Shown here one piece after another: positions 8,590-16,205 of a stretch of 62,641 bases of DNA (its first letter is position 1; every line of letters starts with the position of its first letter). The stretch is from Rhodospirillales bacterium. Its GTDB lineage: Bacteria; Pseudomonadota; Alphaproteobacteria; Dongiales; Dongiaceae. The stretch is taken from assembly GCA_009885795.1 (NCBI GenBank), contig VFKA01000058.1, positions 1 to 62,641 on the forward strand, read 5' to 3'. The notes under the pieces are model-generated. The model saw only the letters and a program-made list of their open reading frames with translations. It was not told the origin of the DNA and searched no databases. The position numbers were made by a program, and so were the translations under genes.

Positions 8590-9500
8590 GGCGCGCGGTC
8601 CTGGCGCATGGTCGCGATGTAGGCGTCCTGCAGGCTTTGGCGCTCGACATCGAAACCCGCCACCTCGAGCCCGGCTTGGACGAGATCGCGCAGGAGATCG
8701 TGACGCAGCCCGAGATCGGCGAGCTTGAACCGGGCCACCGGGCCGTCGATCTCGAGGCCGGACACGTCGTGACGTGTGCCCAGAATGCTCGCGAGGCGCG
8801 GATCCGGCCGCGCCAGGCGCAGGATCATGAATTGGGATTCCGATACGCCGGCGATGGCGCGATGCTCCACGACCCGGCCTTCGCCCAGGATCAGCATGTG
8901 GGTCGAATAATCCTCGAGCTCGGCCAGGATGTGCGACGAGACGATGATCGTCATGCCGGCGTCGCGCAGCCCGCGCAAGACCTGGGCTAGGCCGCTCCTC
9001 GCTTCGGGATCGAGGCCCGAGGCCGGCTCGTCCAGCAGCACAACCGACGGGCGGTGCACGATGGCCTGGGCGATGGCGAGGCGCTGGCGCAGACCGCGCG
9101 AGAGCGTTCCGGCCTTTTGCGCCATGCGATCGGCGATCGCGAGCCGCGCGGTCACGTCGGCGATGAGAGGCTCGGCCTCGGTCGCCGGCACGCCTTGCGC
9201 CGCCGCCCGGTAGGCAAGGCATTGGCGCACGGTCAGCTCGTCATAGAGCCCGTAGAAGTCCGAGAGATAGCCCATGCGCCGGTGCGCCTCGCGCGGCGCC
9301 CGGTGCACGTCCAGCCCATCCACCGTCACGCGGCCCTGGGCCGGGGTCGCCAGCGCGGCCATAGAACGCAGCAGCGTGGTCTTGCCGGCCCCGTTCGGGC
9401 CGACAAGCGCGGTGATGGTCGCGGGCTCGATCGAGAACGACACGTCGTCGAGCGCGCGCAGGCCCGGAAAATCGAAGGTGAGGCCCTCGACGGAGATCAT
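8586..9500 (-). CDS. ABC transporter ATP-binding protein
   Basis: The 304-residue ATPase has Walker A GPNGAGKTT (near residue 38), signature LSRGLRQRLAIAQA, Walker B VVLLDEPASGLDP and the H-loop SSH, as in ABC-2 exporters of the CcmA/NatA type. A C-terminal extension of about 80 residues (about 220-304) follows the nucleotide-binding fold. The ATG at 9500 is chosen over a TTG two codons upstream. It is the first gene of the ATPase-permease-gor unit. Confidence 0.85.
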   Translation of the reverse strand: MISVEGLTFDFPGLRALDDVSFSIEPATITALVGPNGAGKTTLLRSMAALATPAQGRVTVDGLDVHRAPREAHRRMGYLSDFYGLYDELTVRQCLAYRAAAQGVPATEAEPLIADVTARLAIADRMAQKAGTLSRGLRQRLAIAQAIVHRPSVVLLDEPASGLDPEARSGLAQVLRGLRDAGMTIIVSSHILAELEDYSTHMLILGEGRVVEHRAIAGVSESQFMILRLARPDPRLASILGTRHDVSGLEIDGPVARFKLADLGLRHDLLRDLVQAGLEVAGFDVERQSLQDAYIATMRQDRAP

Positions 9501-9540
9501 TCCCAAGGAGCGCCGTCGCTCTCGGGTACTACCGGTTTCC

Positions 9541-9587
9541 TCGCCCTTCGAGACGCGCCCTTACGGGCGCTCCTCAGGGTGAGGAAA
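9541..9587. repeat. palindromic repeat, family copy 5
   Basis: CCTTCGAGACGCGCCC-TTAC-GGGCGCTCCTCAGGGTGAGG. It is the left half of a doublet with the next copy, with an 11-nt spacer between them. Confidence 0.85.
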
Positions 9588-9598
9588 CTCCCAAGGAA

Positions 9599-9642
9599 CC
9601 TCATGGCGAGGAGGCCGCGCCAGCGGCCGTCTCGAACCATGA
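9599..9642. repeat. palindromic repeat, family copy 6
   Basis: CCTCATGGCGAGGAGGCCGC-GCCA-GCGGCCGTCTCGAACCATGA. This copy and copy 5 form a doublet nearly identical to the doublet at 16029-16133. Confidence 0.85.
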
Positions 9643-9672
9643 ATTGCCGGGTTGCATCGCGAGCGCCGGGTC

Positions 9673-11157
9673 TCAGATCCCGCCCATGCAGAGGTACTTC
9701 ACCTCGAGGAAATCCTCGACGCCGTATTTCGAGCCTTCGCGGCCGATGCCGGATTCCTTCATGCCGCCGAAGGGCGCCACTTCCGTCGATATGATGCCGG
9801 TGTTGATGCCGACGATGCCGGCTTCGATCTGCTCGGCCACGCGCCAGACGCGGCCCAGGTCGCGGCTGTAGAAATACGCCGCCAGGCCGAACTCGGTGTC
9901 GTTGGCGAGGCGGATCGCGTCTTCTTCCGTGGCAAAGCGAAAGAGCGGCGCCACCGGGCCGAAGGTTTCCTCATGCGCCACTTTCATCCGCGGCGTCACG
10001 TTCGCCAGGATGGTGGGTTCGAAGAAGCTGCCGCCCAGCGCATGCCGCTTGCCGCCAAGGATGACCTTGGCGCCCTTGGAGACGGCATCGACGATGTGTT
10101 CCTCCACCTTCGCCACCGCCTTCATGTCGATGAGGGGGCCCTGCTGCGTCTCACCCTTCAAGCCGTCGCCGACCTTCATTTTCCGCGCCGCCTGCACGAA
10201 CTTCTCGGCGAAGGCATCGTAGACCCTGTCTTGAACCAGGAGCCGGTTGGCGCATACGCAGGTCTGCCCGGTGTTGCGGTACTTCGACATCATGGCGCCC
10301 TCGACCGCGGCGTCGAGATCGGCGTCGTCGAAGACGATGAAGGGGGCGTTGCCGCCGAGCTCCATCGATACCTTTTTCACCGTGCCGGCGCATTGGCGCA
10401 TCAGCACCTTGCCGATCTCGGTGGAGCCGGTGAAGCTCAGCTTGCGCACGATCGGGTTCGAGGTCATCTCGCCGCCGATGTCCTTGGCCGAGCCGGTCAG
10501 CACATGAAGCACGCCGGCCGGGATGCCGGCGCGGTGCGCCAGTTCGGCCAGCGCCAAGGCCGAGAACGGCGTCTGGCTCGCGGGCTTGATCACGACCGGG
10601 CAACCCACGGCCAGCGCCGGGGCGCACTTCCGCGTGATCATGGCGATGGGGAAGTTCCAGGGCGTGATCGCGGCGACGACGCCGATGGGTTCCTTGATCA
10701 CGACGATGCGCTTATCGGCCTGGTGCTGCGGGATCGTGTCGCCATAGATGCGCTTGGCTTCCTCGGCGAACCATTCGACGAAGGAGGCGCCGTAAACCAC
10801 TTCGCCCTTCGATTCGGCGAGCGGCTTGCCCTGCTCGGCCGTCATCAGCATGGCGAGATCGTCCTGGTTCTCCATGATGAGGTTGAACCATTTGCGCAAG
10901 ATGTTGGCGCGTTCCTTGGCGGTCTTCTTGCGCCAGGCCGGCCAGGCGGCGTTGGCGGCCTCGATGGCGCGACGCGTCTCGGCGGCGCCGAGGTTCGGTA
11001 CGGTGCCGAGAATTTCCTGGGTCGCCGGATTCTCGACCTCGATAGTCCCGCGGGAATCCGCGTCGACCCAGGCACCGTCGATGTAGCACTGCTGGCGGAA
11101 AAGCTTGGGGTCTTTCAGCGGCAGGGCGGGCGCCATCTTGCGGACAGCTTGCTGCAT
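9673..11157 (-). CDS. gabD: NAD(P)-dependent succinate-semialdehyde dehydrogenase
   Basis: The 494-residue aldehyde dehydrogenase oxidises succinate semialdehyde to succinate in the GABA shunt. It shows ITPWNFPIAM, the NADP-site Lys in VIKPASQTP, the catalytic Glu in MELGGNAPF and the catalytic Cys in GQTCVCANR. The CVC pair is typical of GabD and can form a redox switch. The C-terminal FGGMKESGIGREG agrees with this subfamily. The gene is monocistronic. Glutarate-semialdehyde dehydrogenase is a close alternative that sequence cannot exclude. Confidence 0.9.
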   Translation of the reverse strand: MQQAVRKMAPALPLKDPKLFRQQCYIDGAWVDADSRGTIEVENPATQEILGTVPNLGAAETRRAIEAANAAWPAWRKKTAKERANILRKWFNLIMENQDDLAMLMTAEQGKPLAESKGEVVYGASFVEWFAEEAKRIYGDTIPQHQADKRIVVIKEPIGVVAAITPWNFPIAMITRKCAPALAVGCPVVIKPASQTPFSALALAELAHRAGIPAGVLHVLTGSAKDIGGEMTSNPIVRKLSFTGSTEIGKVLMRQCAGTVKKVSMELGGNAPFIVFDDADLDAAVEGAMMSKYRNTGQTCVCANRLLVQDRVYDAFAEKFVQAARKMKVGDGLKGETQQGPLIDMKAVAKVEEHIVDAVSKGAKVILGGKRHALGGSFFEPTILANVTPRMKVAHEETFGPVAPLFRFATEEDAIRLANDTEFGLAAYFYSRDLGRVWRVAEQIEAGIVGINTGIISTEVAPFGGMKESGIGREGSKYGVEDFLEVKYLCMGGI

Positions 11158-11352
11158 GGGAGAATCCTCGACTGATGGGGGCGGCTTGCGGACAGTATAG
11201 CCGCCGCGAGGCGCGGTGCAATTGCTCCCTACGGGCGGTCATTGCGCTTGACCCTCGGATGGGCACGATGCAACGTTAAACCGCGCCGCTCTGGGACGGC
11301 GTTCTGATCATCGTGCATCAGCCACAACCTTTGAGGAATTGAGGGAGGACTC

Positions 11353-12531
11353 ATGAACAATATCATGCGCGGCCTGGACCGCAGGCGGTTCCTGGCCTAT
11401 GGCGGAGCGGCCGCGGCGGGGCTGGCTTCGGCGGGATTGCCCTGGCGCCGGGCGGCGGCGGCCGGGACGGTCTATTTCGGCGATATCGGCGTCGGCGACC
11501 CCGGCGGCGACTGGTCCAAATACACGGCCGAGACCGGCTGGGACGTGAACCTCGTCGCCTTCGGCAACGCGCCCTCGGCCGTGCTTAACATCCTCATCGC
11601 CGGCGGCGGCACGACCATCTACGACATCATGAACATCGTGGGCGGCATGCAGAAGCCGCTGGTCGAAAACGATTTGATCGTGCCGCTCGACACCAGCAAG
11701 ATGCCGAACTGGGAGAAGAACACCTACATTCGCGACTATCTCGGCGCCGGCACGCCCGGGTTCAATTTCATCGGCTACAACGACACGATCTATGGCGTGC
11801 CGTCGGTGCTGCAAGGCGACACCTTCGCCTATCTGCCGGAAGCGACCGGGGGTCCGCTCGATTCCTACGGCGCGCTCTTCGATCCCAAATTCAAGGGCTA
11901 CGTCGCGCTCGAGGACAATTACACGACCGCCGGCCAGAAGACGGCGCTTTACATGAAGAGCGCCGGCCTTGCCACGATCAACGATCCGGCCGACATGACG
12001 CCCGGCGAATTGAAGGCGGTCATAGACTTTTTGATCGAGAAGAAGAAGGAAGGCCAGTTCCGCGTGATCTGGTCGAGCTTCGAGCAGTCGGTCAACCTCC
12101 TCGTCAACAAGGAGGTCTACGTCATGGATTGCTGGGAGCCGATGGTGTTCGTGGCCAAGAGCAAGGGCGTCGACGCCGTCTATGCCGACCCCAAGGAAGG
12201 CTATCTGCTGTGGGCCATGGCCGCTTACATCGTGAAGAACGAGCGCCGCGCGCCCGAACGCCTGGAGGCGGCTTACGCGCTGCTCAACTTCCTGTTGAGC
12301 CCGTGGTATGGCGCGACCATCACGGGTTCGAGGGGCTACATGACCAACCCGGGGGTCGGAGAATACGCGAAAGCGAACCCGGGCGAGTTCTCGGCCGAGC
12401 AAGCGGAGAAAGTCGCCGCCATCGACGCCAACGTGAAGCGTAAGTTCGAGCAAGGCGGCACATGGCAGAACCGCTGGCCGGCCCAGGTGGAGTTGTACGA
12501 ATCCGAATGGGCCCGGTTCAAGGCGGCCTAA
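11353..12531 (+). CDS. polyamine-type ABC transporter substrate-binding protein (Tat exported)
   Basis: The 392-residue periplasmic protein starts with a twin-arginine signal (RRRFLAYGG followed by an Ala/Gly-rich hydrophobic run ending near residue 37). The mature part fits extracellular solute-binding proteins of the PotD/spermidine-putrescine family. A strong GGGAGGAC ribosome-binding site precedes the ATG. Two permease genes follow. A perfect 11-bp stem-loop sits directly after its stop. The ligand is unknown; small peptides or amino acid derivatives are possible given the pcp gene in the same locus. Confidence 0.85.
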   Translation: MNNIMRGLDRRRFLAYGGAAAAGLASAGLPWRRAAAAGTVYFGDIGVGDPGGDWSKYTAETGWDVNLVAFGNAPSAVLNILIAGGGTTIYDIMNIVGGMQKPLVENDLIVPLDTSKMPNWEKNTYIRDYLGAGTPGFNFIGYNDTIYGVPSVLQGDTFAYLPEATGGPLDSYGALFDPKFKGYVALEDNYTTAGQKTALYMKSAGLATINDPADMTPGELKAVIDFLIEKKKEGQFRVIWSSFEQSVNLLVNKEVYVMDCWEPMVFVAKSKGVDAVYADPKEGYLLWAMAAYIVKNERRAPERLEAAYALLNFLLSPWYGATITGSRGYMTNPGVGEYAKANPGEFSAEQAEKVAAIDANVKRKFEQGGTWQNRWPAQVELYESEWARFKAA

Positions 12532-12539
12532 TGTCCCGT

Positions 12540-12566
12540 CCCAGAAATTCGAAATGAATTTCTGGG
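12540..12566 (+). other. intercistronic stem-loop after the binding-protein gene
   Basis: CCCAGAAATTC and GAATTTCTGGG form a perfect 11-bp stem around a GAAAT loop. It begins 8 nt after the stop codon of the binding-protein gene and 27 nt before the first permease gene. No U-tract follows, so it looks like an mRNA-stabilising or partial-termination hairpin that raises binding protein over permease. Confidence 0.65.
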
Positions 12567-12593
12567 GCAGAACACTAGGACTACGCTGACGCG

Positions 12594-13466
12594 ATGGGGC
12601 GCGGGCGGGCGACAGCGCGGCACGGTCTGCTGGCGATTCCCATCGCCTTCGTGACCGTGCTGCTGATCGCGCCGCTGGCGCTGACATTCGCGGTCAGTTT
12701 TTGGGAGCGGGCGGGTCCGAAGATCCGCCCTGCTTTCACGCTAACCTCCTACGCCGAGTTCCTAGACGGCGCGCGGCTCGTGGTCTTCGAGCGCAGCCTG
12801 CTCGCCGCGGCCGAGGCCACCGTGATCGGCCTCCTCATCGCCTACCCGATCGCCTATTACCTTGGCCGGCACGTGCGCCCGGCGGTAACGCGAACCGTGC
12901 TGGCGCTCTTCACGGTGCCGTTCCTCGTCAACTACATCCTGCGCACCTTCGCCTGGACGTTTCTTCTTGCGCGCACCGGCCCGGTGAACGACGCGTTGAT
13001 CGGCATCGGTCTCGTCGACAAGGCCGTGGACTGGCTGCTGTTCAGCGATTTCTCGGTGCTGATCGGCCTGGTGACGTCCTACATGCCGTTCATGATCTAT
13101 CCGCTGTGGCTCGCCATCGCCGGCATCGACCGCCGGCTGATCGAGGCGAGCTGGGTCACGGGGGCGAACCCGCGCGCCACCTTTTTGCGGGTGACTCTGC
13201 CGTTGTCGATGCCAGGGGTCTTCGCCGCCGTCATCTTCGGCTTCGTCGGCTCGTTTGGAGAAGGCGCGGTGCCGACGATCCTGGGCGGCGTCGGCTATCA
13301 GTTGATGGGCAACACCATCACCAGCGCGCTCGACGTGCTGAACTATCCGCTGGCCGCCGCCATGTCGAGCGTCGTGGTCGTCTCGATGCTGGTGCTGCTG
13401 GCGTTCTGGTACGCGGTATTCGACATGCGCTCGTTCCTCGGCAAGATCGTGCGCTGGCGGGTCTGA
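12594..13466 (+). CDS. ABC transporter permease, PotB type
   Basis: The 290-residue inner-membrane protein has six predicted helices and an EAA-type loop (EASWVTGANPRATFLRVTLP, near residue 183), as in BPD_transp_1 permeases of polyamine importers. It sits 1 nt before the second permease gene and should form a heterodimer with it. Confidence 0.88.
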   Translation: MGRGRATARHGLLAIPIAFVTVLLIAPLALTFAVSFWERAGPKIRPAFTLTSYAEFLDGARLVVFERSLLAAAEATVIGLLIAYPIAYYLGRHVRPAVTRTVLALFTVPFLVNYILRTFAWTFLLARTGPVNDALIGIGLVDKAVDWLLFSDFSVLIGLVTSYMPFMIYPLWLAIAGIDRRLIEASWVTGANPRATFLRVTLPLSMPGVFAAVIFGFVGSFGEGAVPTILGGVGYQLMGNTITSALDVLNYPLAAAMSSVVVVSMLVLLAFWYAVFDMRSFLGKIVRWRV

Positions 13467-13467
13467 C

Positions 13468-14268
13468 ATGAACGCGACATCGTTCCGGCGGGGCGCGATG
13501 TGGGTGCTGGTCTCGGCCGTCCTCGCCTTCCTCTACGTGCCGCTGACGCCGCCGCTGCTGTTTTCCGTGACCGACGACGGCAGCGCCGGCGCCCTCGGGC
13601 AATTCACCCTGCGCTGGTACGTGGAGATGTGGCGGAACCCGCTGCTCACCGGGTCGATTTGGAATTCGCTGATCGTCGCGCTGGCCGCCGGCCTGGTCAC
13701 GCCGCCGCTGGCGTTGCTGGCGGCGATGGCGGTGCGCGAATTGCGGGTGCCCCGGCTGCTGACCTTGTTGTTCCTGCTGCCGCTGTTTATTCCGGCGGTC
13801 AGCATGGGCCTCGCCATGGCGATCTTCTTCCGGCTGACCGGCGTGCCCCCGTCCTTGTCGGCGATCTGCCTGGTCCACATCATGTGGGCCTTGCCTTTCG
13901 CCTTCCTCATCATCCTGACGGTGATGGCGACGTTCGATCCCATCTACCTCGAAGCCGCCTATGTCCATGGCGCCGGGCGCTGGCGCGCCTTCCGCGACAT
14001 CGAGCTGCCGCTGATCTGGCCCGGCGTCTCAGGCGCCGGCGTGTTCGCGATGATTCTTTCGTTCAACGAGACGGTGCGCACCGCGCTCGTCCAGGGCCCC
14101 TATAACACGGTGCAGACATACATTTGGGCGACCTACCTGCAGATCGGATTGTCACCGACGCTCTATGCGTTGATGAGCCTTCTGATCCTGGTCACGCTGG
14201 CACTGATGGCGGCAACCAGCGCGATGCGCGGCCGGCGCGTCAATCCTCGAGCAATGCCACCGAGCTAG
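13468..14268 (+). CDS. ABC transporter permease, PotC type
   Basis: The 266-residue permease has a BPD_transp_1 fold with an EAA loop around EAAYVHGAGRWRAFRDIELP (near residue 155). It starts 1 nt after the stop of the PotB-type gene. Its last 29 bases overlap, tail to tail, the end of the convergent ATPase gene that presumably energises this transporter. Confidence 0.88.
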   Translation: MNATSFRRGAMWVLVSAVLAFLYVPLTPPLLFSVTDDGSAGALGQFTLRWYVEMWRNPLLTGSIWNSLIVALAAGLVTPPLALLAAMAVRELRVPRLLTLLFLLPLFIPAVSMGLAMAIFFRLTGVPPSLSAICLVHIMWALPFAFLIILTVMATFDPIYLEAAYVHGAGRWRAFRDIELPLIWPGVSGAGVFAMILSFNETVRTALVQGPYNTVQTYIWATYLQIGLSPTLYALMSLLILVTLALMAATSAMRGRRVNPRAMPPS

Positions 14269-15304
14269 CGTCGATGCCGATAGCGATCTCGGCCGGCACC
14301 GACGGCGCGGCGCGGGCGGTGGCCGTGGCGACGATCCGTTGCCCGTCGCCGAGATCGATCAGGTGATCGACGTTGGTTCCGCGATAGATCATTTCAACGA
14401 GCCGGCCGGCGAAGCGCGCCTCGCACGCCGCGGCCGCCGATCCGAGCTTTACGTCCTCGGCCCGCACCGCCAGCCCCACCTTTCCCGATCGCGGCGCGCC
14501 GTTTGCCGGGGCCGACAGGACGGCGCCGGCCAGGCCGAGCTGGACACGGCCATCCTCGGTCGCGATCAGATTCGCTTCCATCACGTTGCAGCCGCGGAAA
14601 AAGCGGGCGACGAACCGGGTTTTCGGCCGGCGATAAAGGCGCTCCGGCGCGTCGCACTGCACGCAAGTTCCGCGATTGAGGATCGCGATCCGGTCGCTCA
14701 TGGTGAGCGCCTCTTCCTGATCGTGAGTCACGTAGATGAAGGTGGTGCCGGTCTCGCGATGAATGCGCTTCAGCTCGGTCTGCATTTCGCGGCGAATCTT
14801 CTCATCCAGCGCCGACAGCGGCTCGTCCAGCAGCAGCAAGGCCGGGCCCAGGATCAAGGCGCGGGCAAGCGCCACGCGCTGCTGCTCGCCGCCGCTCAGC
14901 AGCGTCACGTTCTTCGTGCCCATGCCTTCGAGCCCGACCAGGCGCAGCATTGCCGCGACGCGCTCCGCGGCCTCCGCCGCCGGCAGGCGCCGGACGCGCA
15001 GGCCGTAGCCGACATTCCCGGCGACGCTCATATGCGGGAAGACCGCGTAGTGCTGGAACACCATGCCGAGGTTGCGCCGCCAGGGCGCCACGCCGGCCAT
15101 GTCCTCTCCTTCGATGACGATGCGACCCGAATCCGGCCGTTCGAGGCCGGCGACCATGCGCAAGACCGTCGACTTGCCCGAGCCGCTGGGGCCGAGAAGG
15201 GTGAAGAACTCGCCGCGCTCCACCGCCAGCGACAGCCGGTCGGCGGTTACGGCGGGGCCAAAGCGCTTGTTCACCCGATCGAGTTCGAGGATCGCCGAGG
15301 ACAT
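14240..15304 (-). CDS. polyamine-type ABC transporter ATP-binding protein
   Basis: The 354-residue PotA-like ATPase shows Walker A GPSGSGKST, Q-loop FQHYAVFPHM, signature LLSGGEQQRVALARA, Walker B LLLLDEPLSALD and the H-loop VTHDQEEAL, followed by a C-terminal TOBE_2 domain. It is encoded opposite to the two permeases and overlaps the second one by 29 nt. It starts 2 nt after the stop of the pyroglutamyl-peptidase gene, so it is expressed with pcp rather than with its permeases. Confidence 0.9.
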   Translation of the reverse strand: MSSAILELDRVNKRFGPAVTADRLSLAVERGEFFTLLGPSGSGKSTVLRMVAGLERPDSGRIVIEGEDMAGVAPWRRNLGMVFQHYAVFPHMSVAGNVGYGLRVRRLPAAEAAERVAAMLRLVGLEGMGTKNVTLLSGGEQQRVALARALILGPALLLLDEPLSALDEKIRREMQTELKRIHRETGTTFIYVTHDQEEALTMSDRIAILNRGTCVQCDAPERLYRRPKTRFVARFFRGCNVMEANLIATEDGRVQLGLAGAVLSAPANGAPRSGKVGLAVRAEDVKLGSAAAACEARFAGRLVEMIYRGTNVDHLIDLGDGQRIVATATARAAPSVPAEIAIGIDASSVALLED

Positions 15305-15306
15305 GG

Positions 15307-15978
15307 TCAGGGGGCCGGCGGCAACGTAAGACAGGTCTCGATGACAATGCGAACGGCGCGCGCCATGGTATCGAGATCCATGGAGGCAACATCCGCCCGC
15401 TGCTCCAACTCCAGCTGTCGTTCGCGATGCAAGTCCCGCATCAATTCCGCCACCTGAGCCGGCAGATAGGGAAGATGCACGAATCCGCAGGGCACGCGCC
15501 GCCGGCGGCCTTCGAGCTGGTGGAGAAACTGGAACAGCGTGGCGTTGCAAAGAAATGTTCCAGCCGTGCTGGAAACCCGCGCCGGGATTCCGGCATCGAT
15601 GAGCGCTCTCTCCGCCGCGCGCACGGGCCAAGTGGCCATGAGCGCGGTGGCGGCGTTGCCTTGAATGGCCGCGTCGGTCAGGAACGTGCCCTCGTTGTCC
15701 GCGATCTCGAAATCCGCCACGTTGATCGCCACGCGCTCCAGCCGGATCATCTTTTCGCCCGGCCACAGGCCGAGGCTGACGATGGCGGACGCCTCGTGTT
15801 CCCGCAGCAGCGCCTCGATCGACGATCCGAGCTTGGCGTAGGAAACCGGCAACAGCCGGCCCACGACCCGCGCCCCCGTGACGGTCGAGCCGTCGAGGCG
15901 CTTCACCACCTCGGCCGCCGGATTGATACCGCGCCCGCCATAGGGCTCGAAGCCCGTGAGAATTGCGACCCTGGCCAA
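15307..15978 (-). CDS. pcp: pyroglutamyl-peptidase I
   Basis: The 223-residue cysteine peptidase removes N-terminal pyroglutamate from peptides. It has the opening ILTGFEPYGG, the catalytic Glu region GEKMIRLERVA, the nucleophile in STAGTFLCNATLF (Cys near residue 145) and the His in CGFVHLPYLP. The only possible start before an in-frame stop is the TTG at 15978, which has GAGGGGG eight nt upstream. It forms a two-gene unit with the ATPase downstream. Confidence 0.88.
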   Translation of the reverse strand: MARVAILTGFEPYGGRGINPAAEVVKRLDGSTVTGARVVGRLLPVSYAKLGSSIEALLREHEASAIVSLGLWPGEKMIRLERVAINVADFEIADNEGTFLTDAAIQGNAATALMATWPVRAAERALIDAGIPARVSSTAGTFLCNATLFQFLHQLEGRRRRVPCGFVHLPYLPAQVAELMRDLHRERQLELEQRADVASMDLDTMARAVRIVIETCLTLPPAP

Positions 15979-16028
15979 CCCCTTCGCCCCCTCTCATGCA
16001 GGGCTTTCGCATTTGAGCGTAATGGTTT

Positions 16029-16076
16029 CCTCGCCCTTTGAGACGCGCCCATTCGGGCGCTCCTCAGGGTGAGGAA
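16029..16076. repeat. palindromic repeat, family copy 7
   Basis: CCTTTGAGACGCGCCC-ATTC-GGGCGCTCCTCAGGGTGAGG, the left member of a doublet. One position differs from the copy at 9541 in the TTCGAGAC core. Confidence 0.85.
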
Positions 16077-16086
16077 ACCCTAAGAG

Positions 16087-16133
16087 GCCTCATGGCGAGG
16101 AGGCCGCGTCAGCGGCCGTCTCGAACCATGAGG
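16087..16133. repeat. palindromic repeat, family copy 8
   Basis: CCTCATGGCGAGGAGGCCGC-GTCA-GCGGCCGTCTCGAACCATGAGG, inverted partner of the copy at 16029. The doublet fills the gap between pcp and glmS. Confidence 0.85.
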
Positions 16134-16205
16134 CACCGGTTGCATCAAATCCGATAGCCCTGCCCCCTTCGCGGGGTTTCTCATAGCGCGCCAAGGGTGG
16201 CGTGG

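Noticed and set aside
7250-8650. N-terminal extension of the gor frame into the permease gene
   Set aside because: The extension is the permease sequence read out of frame; gor starts cleanly at the ATG at 7249 with its FAD-binding motif.
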